Below are positions 46,440 to 53,956 of a DNA stretch of 64,000 nucleotides, in pieces. The position numbers and the translations under genes were made by a program. Source of the DNA: Subtercola boreus (GTDB lineage Bacteria; Actinomycetota; Actinomycetes; Actinomycetales; Microbacteriaceae); the NCBI RefSeq assembly GCF_003399625.1, contig NZ_NBXA01000023.1:62001-126000 (forward strand), given 5' to 3'. The notes beneath the pieces were generated by a model, which did no database searches, had not been told where the DNA came from, and saw nothing but the letters and a program-made list of their open reading frames with translations. How positions within the stretch are numbered: position 1 is the stretch's first letter; the number at the start of each line of letters is the position of its first letter.

Positions 46440-47655
46440 CGGGTGTCGGTTCTTTCGGGTCGGGTTTCGCATGCCAGGTTCCGCTCGCTATGTACTTCAC
46501 CATCACGTTCAGGGTGGCGATGAGTGGCACAGCGAAAAAGGCGCCCGGGATACCTGCGATGATACTTCCCCCCGCTACAGCCAACACGACTGCCAGCGGA
46601 TGCACCTTGACCGCCGTTCCCATGACAAGCGGTTGCAACACATGGCCTTCGATCTGCTGGACGAGCAGAACGACGCCGAGCATCACGAGGGCGATGACCC
46701 AACCGTTGTAGACGAGCGCGATGAAGATGGCGACAGCGCCCGTGAGCACGGCGCCGACGACAGGGATGAACGAGCCCAGGAAGACCAGCACCGCCACCGG
46801 CACGGCGAGCGGGACCCCGAGCAGGAAGGCCCCGAGCCCGATTCCGACGGCATCGACGAACGCGACCAGGATCTGCACCTTCACGAAGCTCTGCAGGGTC
46901 TGCCACCCGGCCTTGCCCGCCCCGTCGACGCCCGCGCGTGCGCGCTTCGGGAAGACGCGGACCAGCCAGTTCCAGATGCCCTTTCCGTCGATCAGGATGA
47001 ACAGCGTCGAGAAGAGCACCAGCAGCACGCCGGTCAGCACGTGGGTCAGGGTGGACCCGACGCTCAGCGCCCCGCTGACGAGAGCCGAGCTGTCGTTCTG
47101 GATGGCCTGGAACGCCTGCCCGATGTATCCGCTGATCTGGTCGTCACTCAGCTGAAGCGGGCCGGTCTTCAACCAGTCGCGCAGCTCGTTGTAGGAATTT
47201 GTGCTCTGCGTCTTCAGATCGGCGTAGCCCGACGAGATCTGCGTGGTGACGAGGAAACCGAGCGCGCCGATCACGATGAAGACGCTGAGGATCGACACGA
47301 CGATCGCCAGCCACTTCGGCCAGTGGTGGCGTATCAGGAAGTTCTTGAACGGGACCAGGAGCGCACTCAGCACGACGGCGATGAGGAGCGGGATGATCAC
47401 CAGGGAGAACTGCGACAGCACGAACAGGAGCGCCGCCAGTGCGCCCGCGATGACCAGGAGCCGCCACGCCCACGCGCCGGCGATCTGCATGCCCGGGGGC
47501 ACCGACCCGGAAGCCGCAGCAGCGGTCGCGGTGGCCTCGGTGACGCTCGCCGCGGACTCTGCGACCTCGTACCGCGCATCGAGCGCGGCGCGGCGCCTCG
47601 CGATGAAGCCGACGCGGCGGTGGGGGCGACCGGGGGAAGGGGCTGTGCCTGACAT
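46432..47655 (-). CDS. AI-2E family permease
   Basis: 407 aa with about eight transmembrane helices. The family motifs are AVLVFLGSFIPVVGAVLTGAVAIFIAL and VVLLVQQIEGHVLQPLVMG. The 55-residue N-terminus is cytoplasmic, basic then Ala-rich. Family members include putative autoinducer-2 exporters and Na+/H+ antiporters; the substrate here is not known. It overlaps ilvA by 8 bp. Start ATG with TAGAAT 6 nt upstream. Confidence 0.9.
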   Translation of the reverse strand: MSGTAPSPGRPHRRVGFIARRRAALDARYEVAESAASVTEATATAAAASGSVPPGMQIAGAWAWRLLVIAGALAALLFVLSQFSLVIIPLLIAVVLSALLVPFKNFLIRHHWPKWLAIVVSILSVFIVIGALGFLVTTQISSGYADLKTQSTNSYNELRDWLKTGPLQLSDDQISGYIGQAFQAIQNDSSALVSGALSVGSTLTHVLTGVLLVLFSTLFILIDGKGIWNWLVRVFPKRARAGVDGAGKAGWQTLQSFVKVQILVAFVDAVGIGLGAFLLGVPLAVPVAVLVFLGSFIPVVGAVLTGAVAIFIALVYNGWVIALVMLGVVLLVQQIEGHVLQPLVMGTAVKVHPLAVVLAVAGGSIIAGIPGAFFAVPLIATLNVMVKYIASGTWHAKPDPKEPTPDA

Positions 47656-47661
47656 TTCCCC

Positions 47662-47667
47662 ATTCTA
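47662..47667 (-). promoter_or_regulatory. -10 TAGAAT, leaderless promoter of the AI-2E permease-ilvA unit
   Basis: On the minus strand TAGAAT lies 6 nt before the ATG at 47655. Confidence 0.6.
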
Positions 47668-47782
47668 GGAGTCCGGCGCGGGAGCGGTATCCGTCGGGAC
47701 ACAGGTTGTGGATGGATGTCGCGGGCTTGCTCCCTGGGGACGAGAAGTGGTATCCGTCCACTCCGGTGTCGGAGGTCGGCGC

Positions 47783-47788
47783 TAGGGT
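47783..47788 (+). promoter_or_regulatory. -10 TAGGGT, leaderless promoter of the YcaQ-like gene
   Basis: TAGGGT stands 6 nt before the GTG at 47795. The same 10-base word GGTATCCGTC occurs twice upstream (47686-47695 and 47749-47758) in this divergent region and may be a binding site. Confidence 0.5.
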
Positions 47789-47794
47789 CGGAGG

Positions 47795-49027
47795 GTGGTT
47801 GATTCGATGTCTGCAGCGCTCGCCCGGCGCGTCGCCCTCGCCGCTCAGGGGTTCGGGGCTCTGCGCCCGGTCGGCGCCGCGACGCCGGGCCTCCGACAGC
47901 TCACACCGCTGGTGTCGAAGCTCGCGCTGCTGCAGATCGACTCCGTGAACGTGTTCGAACGGAGCCACTACCTGCCCGTCTTCGCCCGCACCGGCGCCTA
48001 CGACAAGGCGCAGCTCGACCGGCTCACCTACGGCCCGCGGATGGTCGAGTACTGGGCGCACGTGGCTTCGTTCATCCCGGTCACGACACTCCCCCTCCTC
48101 CAGTGGCGCATGGACGACTACCGTTCACGCGCAAGCACCGGTGCAGACACCTGGGCGGCCGCCAACCCGCAGATGATCGACTGGCTGCAGGGCGAGCTGG
48201 CCGAGAAGGGGCCGATGACGGCCAGCGCCTTCGAGCACGAGAGCAACAGGCGGAACGGCCCGTGGTGGGGCTGGTCGGATGTGAAGATCGGCCTCGAGAC
48301 GCTGTTCCGCTGGGGTGACGTGGTCTCCGCGGGGCGCACCCGCTTCGAGCGCCTCTACGCCCTGCCGGCGCAGGCGTTGCCGGCGGCGGTGGTCTCAGCG
48401 ATGCAGGAGGCCCCGCTACGCCGGTCGGAGGCGGCGCGTGAACTCGTGTCCCAGTCGGCCCGCGCGCTGGGGGTGTCGACGCTCGGTGACATCGCCGACT
48501 ACTTCCGGCTGAAGACCGTGGATGCGCTGCCCGCCGTGCGCGCTCTCGAGGAGTCAGGCGAACTGCTGCCCGTCGCCGTGGACGGTTGGAACCGTGCCGC
48601 CTGGCTGCACCGCGATGCCCGGCTGCCCCGCCGGATGGATGCAGCGGCCATCCTGTCGCCGTTCGACCCCGTCGTCTGGCGCCGCGAACGGGCTGAGCGG
48701 CTGTTCGACTTCCACTACCGCATCGAGATCTACACGCCGCAGCCCAAGCGCATCTTCGGCTACTACGTGCTGCCCGTGCTGATCGACGACCGGATCGTCG
48801 GCCGCGTCGACCTGAAGAGCGACCGGCAGGCCGGCCTCCTCCGTGTGCAGTCCGCGTGGATCGAGCCGTGGGTCTCGCCGGCGGTGTTCCCGACGATCGC
48901 GGCACGCCTCGCCGCCGTGCTCCGCACCACCGCCGCGTGGCAGGGCCTCAGCGAGGTCACCGTCATGCCCACCGGCACCTTCGCCGCCCCCCTCGCGGCG
49001 GAACTCGCCCTCCCGCCGGCCCCCTGA
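47795..49027 (+). CDS. YcaQ/AlkX-like winged-helix DNA glycosylase
   Basis: 410 aa of the HTH_42 (AlkZ/YcaQ) superfamily. The catalytic region reads LLQIDSVNVFERSHYLPVFAR; the Q-x-D form matches YcaQ-type enzymes that unhook interstrand crosslinks, rather than the Q-x-Q of AlkZ. Three winged helices follow (for example DYFRLKTVDALPAVRALEESGEL), and ILSPFDPVVWRRERAERLFDFHYRIEIYTPQPKRIFGYYVLPVL is highly typical. Probably a repair enzyme for alkylated or crosslinked DNA. Confidence 0.9.
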   Translation: MVDSMSAALARRVALAAQGFGALRPVGAATPGLRQLTPLVSKLALLQIDSVNVFERSHYLPVFARTGAYDKAQLDRLTYGPRMVEYWAHVASFIPVTTLPLLQWRMDDYRSRASTGADTWAAANPQMIDWLQGELAEKGPMTASAFEHESNRRNGPWWGWSDVKIGLETLFRWGDVVSAGRTRFERLYALPAQALPAAVVSAMQEAPLRRSEAARELVSQSARALGVSTLGDIADYFRLKTVDALPAVRALEESGELLPVAVDGWNRAAWLHRDARLPRRMDAAAILSPFDPVVWRRERAERLFDFHYRIEIYTPQPKRIFGYYVLPVLIDDRIVGRVDLKSDRQAGLLRVQSAWIEPWVSPAVFPTIAARLAAVLRTTAAWQGLSEVTVMPTGTFAAPLAAELALPPAP

Positions 49028-49140
49028 CGCCCGCGCCCTCGCCGCCCCTGACGGCCGCGCCCTGCCGCCCCCGCCCCCGCGCCCTCCCGCCGGCCCCGGA
49101 CGTCCGGACGCCCGCCGGCGCCCGGACGCCCGCCGGGCCG

Positions 49141-49202
49141 AATCGAGTGGGCAGTTCGGGCCCCCTGCTGGCGATCATGGGGCCCGAACTGCCCACTCGA
49201 TT
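49141..49202. terminator. 24-bp perfect TCGA-type hairpin between convergent genes
   Basis: Perfect 24-bp arms (49141-49164 and 49179-49202) with a 14-bp loop; the left arm begins AATCGAGTGGGCAGTTCGGG. It lies in the 339-bp gap between the YcaQ-like gene and the HtpX-like gene, which converge, so it probably ends both transcripts. The rest of the gap is very GC-rich, low-complexity sequence with no gene seen. Confidence 0.8.
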
Positions 49203-49281
49203 GAGAGTCAGGGTGCGAGCGCGGGAACGGGGCGGGCACCGCGGCGCGCGGGGGCGGGCAACGCCACGCGCGCCGACCACC

Positions 49282-49350
49282 CCCCGAGCTCCTACGGTGC
49301 CGCCCGCGAGAACGCGGAGCCACACCCCGAGCTCCTACGGTGCCGCCCGC
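49282..49350. repeat. Direct repeat, two 26-bp copies 43 bp apart
   Basis: Both copies (49282-49307 and 49325-49350) contain CCCCGAGCTCCTACGGTGCC and are identical over 26 bp. They sit between the terminator hairpin and the HtpX-like gene. Purpose unknown. Confidence 0.85.
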
Positions 49351-49366
49351 AGGGCGGACCATAAAC

Positions 49367-50242
49367 TCAGAAGCTGCCGCCCATCTTCTCGAGGCGCGCA
49401 ACGCGCTCGGGGATCGGCGGGTGGGTCGCGAAGAGCTTGTTCATGAGACCGGGCTTCAGGGGGTCCGCGATCCACATGTGCGCCATCGAGGTGGACTGCC
49501 GCGCCATCGGCCGGCCGTAGTTCTCGAGCTTCACGAGCGCGCTGGCGAGGGCATCGGGGTGGCGGGTCGTCATCGCACTCGTCGCGTCGGCCAGGTATTC
49601 GCGCTGGCGGGAGACCGCGAGCTGCACGACAGTCGCGACGAGCGGCGCGATCACGGCGGCGACGAGCCCGAGGATCAGCAGCACCGGGTTCGAGTTGTTG
49701 CTGTTGCCACGGCCGAAGAAGGCCATGCGGAGGAAGAAGTCGGCGATGATGCCCACTGCCACGACCAGCCCGTAGACGATCAGCGACACCCGGATGTCGT
49801 AGTTCTTCACATGCCCGAGCTCGTGCGCCATGACACCCTCGAGCTCGGCGTCGGTCATGATGTCGAGCAGCCCCGTGGTCACCGCGACCACCGCGTGGGC
49901 GGGATCCCGGCCGGTCGCGAAGGCGTTGGGGGCGGAGTCGTTGACGATGTAGACCCGGGGCATGGCCATGCCGGTCGTGATCGACAGGTTCTCGACGATG
50001 CGCCAGAGCCGGGGGTTGTCGGCCTTCTGGATCTCGACCGCCCCGCTCGAGATGACGGCCTGCGAGGCCGCGAAGAAGTACTGCACGATCGCGAACCCGA
50101 CGGCGAAGACCAGGATGACGATCGTCAGCGACAGGTTGTTGTAGAGGAAGCCGGCCAGGTAGCCGAGGCCGCCGATGATGAGGATGAACAGAACGAGGAT
50201 GATGACCGTGTTGCGCTTGTTCTGCGCGATCGCCTTGTACAA
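49367..50242 (-). CDS. HtpX-like M48 membrane metalloprotease
   Basis: 291 aa. The zinc motif is VMAHELGHVKN (His140, Glu141, His144), with the third ligand in the REYLADATSAMTTRHPDALASAL segment. Two N-terminal helices and two further ones flank the cytoplasmic catalytic domain; SAPNAFATGRDPAHAVVAVTTGLL is family-specific. TTG start. It follows lemA by 22 bp; HtpX-LemA pairs are frequent and suggest membrane protein quality control. Confidence 0.92.
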   Translation of the reverse strand: MYKAIAQNKRNTVIILVLFILIIGGLGYLAGFLYNNLSLTIVILVFAVGFAIVQYFFAASQAVISSGAVEIQKADNPRLWRIVENLSITTGMAMPRVYIVNDSAPNAFATGRDPAHAVVAVTTGLLDIMTDAELEGVMAHELGHVKNYDIRVSLIVYGLVVAVGIIADFFLRMAFFGRGNSNNSNPVLLILGLVAAVIAPLVATVVQLAVSRQREYLADATSAMTTRHPDALASALVKLENYGRPMARQSTSMAHMWIADPLKPGLMNKLFATHPPIPERVARLEKMGGSF

Positions 50243-50264
50243 AGAAACCCGGGGGGAGGAGGGG

Positions 50265-50831
50265 TTAGAACTGCACGCGCGGCGGCTCGGCGATCGCCGC
50301 GAGGTCGGACACCTCGAAGAAGTCGCGCGAGCCGAAACCGAGTCGTTTGGCGAACACGTTGTTCGGGAAGACCTTCACCTTGGTGTTGAGCTCGCGCACA
50401 CCACCGTTGTAGAAGCGGCGGGACGCCTGCACCTTGTCTTCGGTGTCGACCAGTTCGGCCTGCAACTGCAGGAAGTTCTGCGACGCCTGGAGCTGCGGGT
50501 AAGCCTCGGCCACCGCGAAGATGCTCTTCAGCGCGGTCTGCATGTGGTTCTCGGCAGCGGATGCCTCGGCAGGCCCCTGTGCGCTGAGCGTCTCGGCGCG
50601 GGCCTGGGTGACGGCCTCGAAGACGCCCTTCTCGTGCGCCGCATAGCCCTTCACCGATTCGATGAGGTTCGGCAGCAGGTCGGCCCGCCTCTTCAGCTGC
50701 ACCGTGATGTCGCTCCACGCTTCGTCGACGCGCACGTTCAGCGTGACGAGCGAGTTGTAGGTCGCCCACAGGTAGATGCCGACGATGACGACGAGCACGA
50801 CAACGATGATCAGGGGGATGAGCCATTCCAT
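50265..50831 (-). CDS. lemA: LemA family protein
   Basis: 188 aa. One N-terminal helix (LIPLIIVVVLVVIVGIYLWA) with the rest as a long alpha-helical bundle: NSLVTLNVRVDEAWSDITVQLKRRADLLPNLIESVKGYAAHE and the end FPNNVFAKRLGFGSRDFFEVSD are LemA hallmarks. Function unclear; almost always beside a membrane peptidase, as here. ATG 50831 is preceded by TATAGT at 7 nt. Confidence 0.92.
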   Translation of the reverse strand: MEWLIPLIIVVVLVVIVGIYLWATYNSLVTLNVRVDEAWSDITVQLKRRADLLPNLIESVKGYAAHEKGVFEAVTQARAETLSAQGPAEASAAENHMQTALKSIFAVAEAYPQLQASQNFLQLQAELVDTEDKVQASRRFYNGGVRELNTKVKVFPNNVFAKRLGFGSRDFFEVSDLAAIAEPPRVQF

Positions 50832-50838
50832 GACCCCC

Positions 50839-50844
50839 ACTATA
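50839..50844 (-). promoter_or_regulatory. -10 TATAGT, leaderless promoter of lemA-htpX
   Basis: On the minus strand TATAGT lies 7 nt before the ATG at 50831. This near-consensus -10 suggests a strong leaderless promoter for the pair. Confidence 0.6.
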
Positions 50845-50859
50845 ACGACTGAGGGCTTC

Positions 50860-50931
50860 TCATACAGCGAGCGCGAGGCAAGCTCCCAGCGACAGTGCGA
50901 TCAGAAAGAAGAGGCGGATCGAGCGCCTCAC
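50860..50931 (-). CDS. Possible 23-aa membrane microprotein at the end of the GH1 operon
   Basis: The GTG overlaps the GH1 stop (GTGA), the same coupling used throughout the operon. It encodes a basic start (VRRSIR) followed by one hydrophobic helix (LFFLIALSLGACLALAV), so a single-pass membrane peptide would result. No homology can be judged at this length, and it may be chance. The gene ends 16 bp before the lemA -10. Confidence 0.3.
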   Translation of the reverse strand: MRRSIRLFFLIALSLGACLALAV

Positions 50932-52493
50932 GAACGCGCCTCGAGCACCCGCTGCAACCACCCGTACGATTCCTTCGGGGTGCGATCCCGCGTGTTCGCA
51001 TCGACATGCACGAGCCCGTACCGCTGGCTGTAGCCGGCCGTCCACTCGAACCCGTCGAGCAGCGAACGGATGTGGAACCCGGCCAGCGTCACCCCCGGTG
51101 CGACCCCGGATGCCCCCACCGCATCGAGCGCAGCGACGACCTGGGCCGTGAAGTGGTCGATCCGTCGGGCATCGTGGATGCGGGCGTCGCCGGTGGCGGC
51201 ATCCAGAACGACCCTGTCGGGAGCCCCGAACCCACCCCCGCTGACGTGCACGGGCGGCAGCGCATCGCCGTACTCGGCACCGAGTTCGGCGAGCGCCACC
51301 CCGAGGAACTCCGGCGCGTCGGGCAGGCCCGACGGGGTGCGCTCGAACTCCGGCCACGGCGCGAAGCGGAACGGCAGCGACGAGAGCGCCGACGCCTCCC
51401 CGTCGGCGGCAGCCACGCCGAGGCCGCCCGCGGCGACACGGGTCGGGGCGCTGTAACTGATGCCGTAGAAGTCGAGAGGCTGCCGGATGATCGCCAGATC
51501 GCTTTCCGACGCTTCGACCATTGGCCGCAGCAGCCGGCTGAACTCATCGGCCACCGACGGGTACCTTCCGAGCAGCACCGCGTCGCCGAACATCCGGTTC
51601 TGCACCGTGTTCCAGAGCGCGGTGAACTGCGCATCGTCGTCGGAACCCGTCTGCGGCGACGTCGGCGAGTAGGCGTTCACGATGCCGATCCCACCCGTCA
51701 CGGGCGCCGCACGGAGCGCCTCGACGGCGATACCGTGCCCCAGAAGCAGGTGGTGTCCGACGGGCAGCGCGTCGAAGAGCAGAGTGGATCCCGGTGCATG
51801 CCGCCCGAACGCGTACCCCTCGAGCATCACCGTGGCCGGCTCGTGCAGGGTCACCCAGCGGTCGACACGATCGCCGAACTGCTCCCCCACCGCGTAGGCG
51901 TAGTCGCCGAAACGGTGCGCGGTGTCGCGCTTCAGCCAGCCGCCGCTGAGCGCCGAGGGGGTGTCCCAGTGAAAGAGCGTCGCCGTCGGGCGGATGCCTG
52001 CGGCCAGCAGCTCGTCGAGCAGGCGGTCGTAGAACGCCACACCGTCACGGTTCAGCGCGCCGGAACCCTGCGGCTGCAGGCGCGGCCAGGCGAACGAGAA
52101 CGAGTACGACTCCGCCCCGAGCGTCGCCAGCAGCTCGACGTCTTCGGACACCCGGTGGTAGTGGTCGGCAGCGATGTCGGCTGTGGCCCCGCCCTCGATG
52201 CGGCCGCGCTGGTGACTGAAGTCGTCCCAGACGGAGGGCTCCCTGCCGCCGTCGTGAGCGCCGCCCTCGACCTGGAACGCACTGGAGGCGACCCCCAGCA
52301 CGAAACCCGCCGGGAGCCTGGTGGCGAAGGCCTCCGCCTCGCCCTGGGCGGTGTCCCGGGCATCCACCCGACGCCTGCCCGCCGCGGTTGCACGCCCGGC
52401 CGAGCCGCTTCCGGAGGGCCCGGCACTGGATGACCGGGGGCCACTCGAACCGATCGCGCCGCTTCCGCCACCCGACCCGCCGCCGCGCCTCAT
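50928..52493 (-). CDS. GH1-family protein lacking the canonical nucleophile motif
   Basis: 521 aa with the complete GH1 barrel order: FVLGVASSAFQVEGG, SFSFAWPRLQPQG, FHWDTPSAL, the acid/base motif WVTLHEPATV (Glu218, with His217 in place of the usual Asn), DFYGISYSAPTRV and SLLDGFEWTAGYSQRYGLVHVD. In place of the strand with the nucleophile (I-T-E-N-G) it has VHVSGGGFG at 416-423, so the catalytic Glu is Gly419. The flanks stay in frame. It may be a non-hydrolytic binding protein, a phosphorylase-like or exo-nucleophile enzyme, or inactive. The first 45 residues are Gly/Ser-rich. Its ATG overlaps the upstream stop (ATGA). Confidence 0.85.
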   Translation of the reverse strand: MRRGGGSGGGSGAIGSSGPRSSSAGPSGSGSAGRATAAGRRRVDARDTAQGEAEAFATRLPAGFVLGVASSAFQVEGGAHDGGREPSVWDDFSHQRGRIEGGATADIAADHYHRVSEDVELLATLGAESYSFSFAWPRLQPQGSGALNRDGVAFYDRLLDELLAAGIRPTATLFHWDTPSALSGGWLKRDTAHRFGDYAYAVGEQFGDRVDRWVTLHEPATVMLEGYAFGRHAPGSTLLFDALPVGHHLLLGHGIAVEALRAAPVTGGIGIVNAYSPTSPQTGSDDDAQFTALWNTVQNRMFGDAVLLGRYPSVADEFSRLLRPMVEASESDLAIIRQPLDFYGISYSAPTRVAAGGLGVAAADGEASALSSLPFRFAPWPEFERTPSGLPDAPEFLGVALAELGAEYGDALPPVHVSGGGFGAPDRVVLDAATGDARIHDARRIDHFTAQVVAALDAVGASGVAPGVTLAGFHIRSLLDGFEWTAGYSQRYGLVHVDANTRDRTPKESYGWLQRVLEARS

Positions 52494-53956
52494 GCGCCGA
52501 GCACGCGGTCGAGGTAGGCGTTCGTGAACAGCCGCGCCGGGTCGAGCCTGTCGCGGAGCGCCACAAAGTCGTCGAAGCGCGGATACAGCTCCCGCAGGTG
52601 CTCGGCACCCCGAGTGTGCAGCTTGCCCCAGTGCGGTCGGCCGGCGTGTGCCGTCATGATCTCCTCGACCGCTTCGAAGTACTTCTCGTGACGTTCACGG
52701 AAGAAGCGGTGCACTGCAATGTATCCCGTCGCGCGTCCGCTCGCGGTCGACAGCCACAGGTTGTCGGCTGCGGCGAAACGCACCTCGACCGGGAACGAGA
52801 CGCGCCAGCCCCGGCGCTCTATCAGCGCGTCGATCTCGCGGAGCACCGCGGGCACCGCTGCGGCCGGCAGCGCGTACTCCATCTCGCGGAACCGCACCGT
52901 GCGCCTCGAGGCGAACACCCGCGGCGAGTGATCCGCGAACTCGCGGGTGCCGGTGAGTCTTTCGGCGACCCTGTTGATGTGCGGGATGACCGGGGGCACG
53001 ATCCGCCCGAGCGAACAGGTGAGTCGGAAGAGCTGGTTCGACACGAGCCAGTCGTCCACGAGGCGCCGCGCGGGTGTGAGCGGGGCGCGCGGTGCTGTGC
53101 CGGGCAGGCGGGTGTTCGTCTTCGTGAGGGCCGTCTGCGTGTGCGGGAACCAGTAGAACTCGAAGTGGTCGGATGTCGCCACCCGGGCCTCGAGCGTCTC
53201 CAGCACCTCCCGCAGCGGTTCCGCACGCTCCACGGCATGCAGAACGAATGCCGGCACGCACTGCAGCGTCACGGAGACGAGGATGCCGAGGGCGCCGAGC
53301 CCGAGCGCGACGGCGGGGAGCAGCTCGGCGTTCTCCGTGCCGTTCCCGGCGTCGCTCGAGATACCACCTACCGTGTCGCCGACCCGCAGGAGCTCGCCCG
53401 TGCCCGTCACGAGCTCGGCTCCGACGACCTGGGCAGCGATGCCGCCGAAGCGGGCCCCTGTGCCGTGGGTGCCGGTGGAGATCGCTCCGCTGATGCTCTG
53501 CCGGTCGATGTCGCCCATGTTCGCCAGGGCGAGGCCGTAGGGCCGGAGCATCCGGGGCAGGTCGAAGAGACGCGTGCCGGCGCCGAGCGTGACACGGCCG
53601 CGCGCTTCGTCGACGGCCAGCACGCCACTGAGGGCGGAGAGGTCGAGCTGCACCCCTGTTGCGACGGCGATGCCCGTGAAACTGTGGCCGGCGCCGACGG
53701 CCTTGATCCGGATGCCCGCCCGGGCGGCCGCGGCGACGGCCCGTTGCACGGCTTGGGCGGTCGCGGGCCGTTCGACGCGTGCCGGACGCACGGCCTCCGT
53801 ACGGCCCCAGTTCTGCCAGACGGCACCGGTGACGGCGGCGCCGCCGTCGGCTCCGAGGCCCACGCCGACCCCGACTCGCGGCCGCCTGGCGCGGCGTGGG
53901 CCGGCAGCCCGCGGGGCGCTGGTGGCCGCGGGCACGTTCGGATCGATCTCGCTCAC
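52490..53956 (-). CDS. FAD-dependent sugar-1,4-lactone oxidase-like protein
   Basis: 488 aa of the VAO family with the ALO (D-arabinono-1,4-lactone oxidase) C-terminal domain. FAD motif AVGAGHSFTGIAV (His91, possible covalent link), SISGAISTGTHGTGARFGG, and the ALO end AGRPHWGKLHTRGAEHLRELYPRFDDFVALRDRLDP. Substrates in the family are aldonolactones (ascorbate-type chemistry) or related sugar derivatives, with O2 or another acceptor. The first 45 residues are a disordered Pro/Arg/Gly extension. Overlaps both neighbours by four bases. Confidence 0.9.
   Translation of the reverse strand: MSEIDPNVPAATSAPRAAGPRRARRPRVGVGVGLGADGGAAVTGAVWQNWGRTEAVRPARVERPATAQAVQRAVAAAARAGIRIKAVGAGHSFTGIAVATGVQLDLSALSGVLAVDEARGRVTLGAGTRLFDLPRMLRPYGLALANMGDIDRQSISGAISTGTHGTGARFGGIAAQVVGAELVTGTGELLRVGDTVGGISSDAGNGTENAELLPAVALGLGALGILVSVTLQCVPAFVLHAVERAEPLREVLETLEARVATSDHFEFYWFPHTQTALTKTNTRLPGTAPRAPLTPARRLVDDWLVSNQLFRLTCSLGRIVPPVIPHINRVAERLTGTREFADHSPRVFASRRTVRFREMEYALPAAAVPAVLREIDALIERRGWRVSFPVEVRFAAADNLWLSTASGRATGYIAVHRFFRERHEKYFEAVEEIMTAHAGRPHWGKLHTRGAEHLRELYPRFDDFVALRDRLDPARLFTNAYLDRVLGA

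Noticed and set aside
28250-49202. TCGA-edged hairpins as transposon inverted termini
   Set aside because: No transposase, no target-site duplication seen, and arms are only separated by 14-16 bp; a terminator or REP-like repeat fits better.
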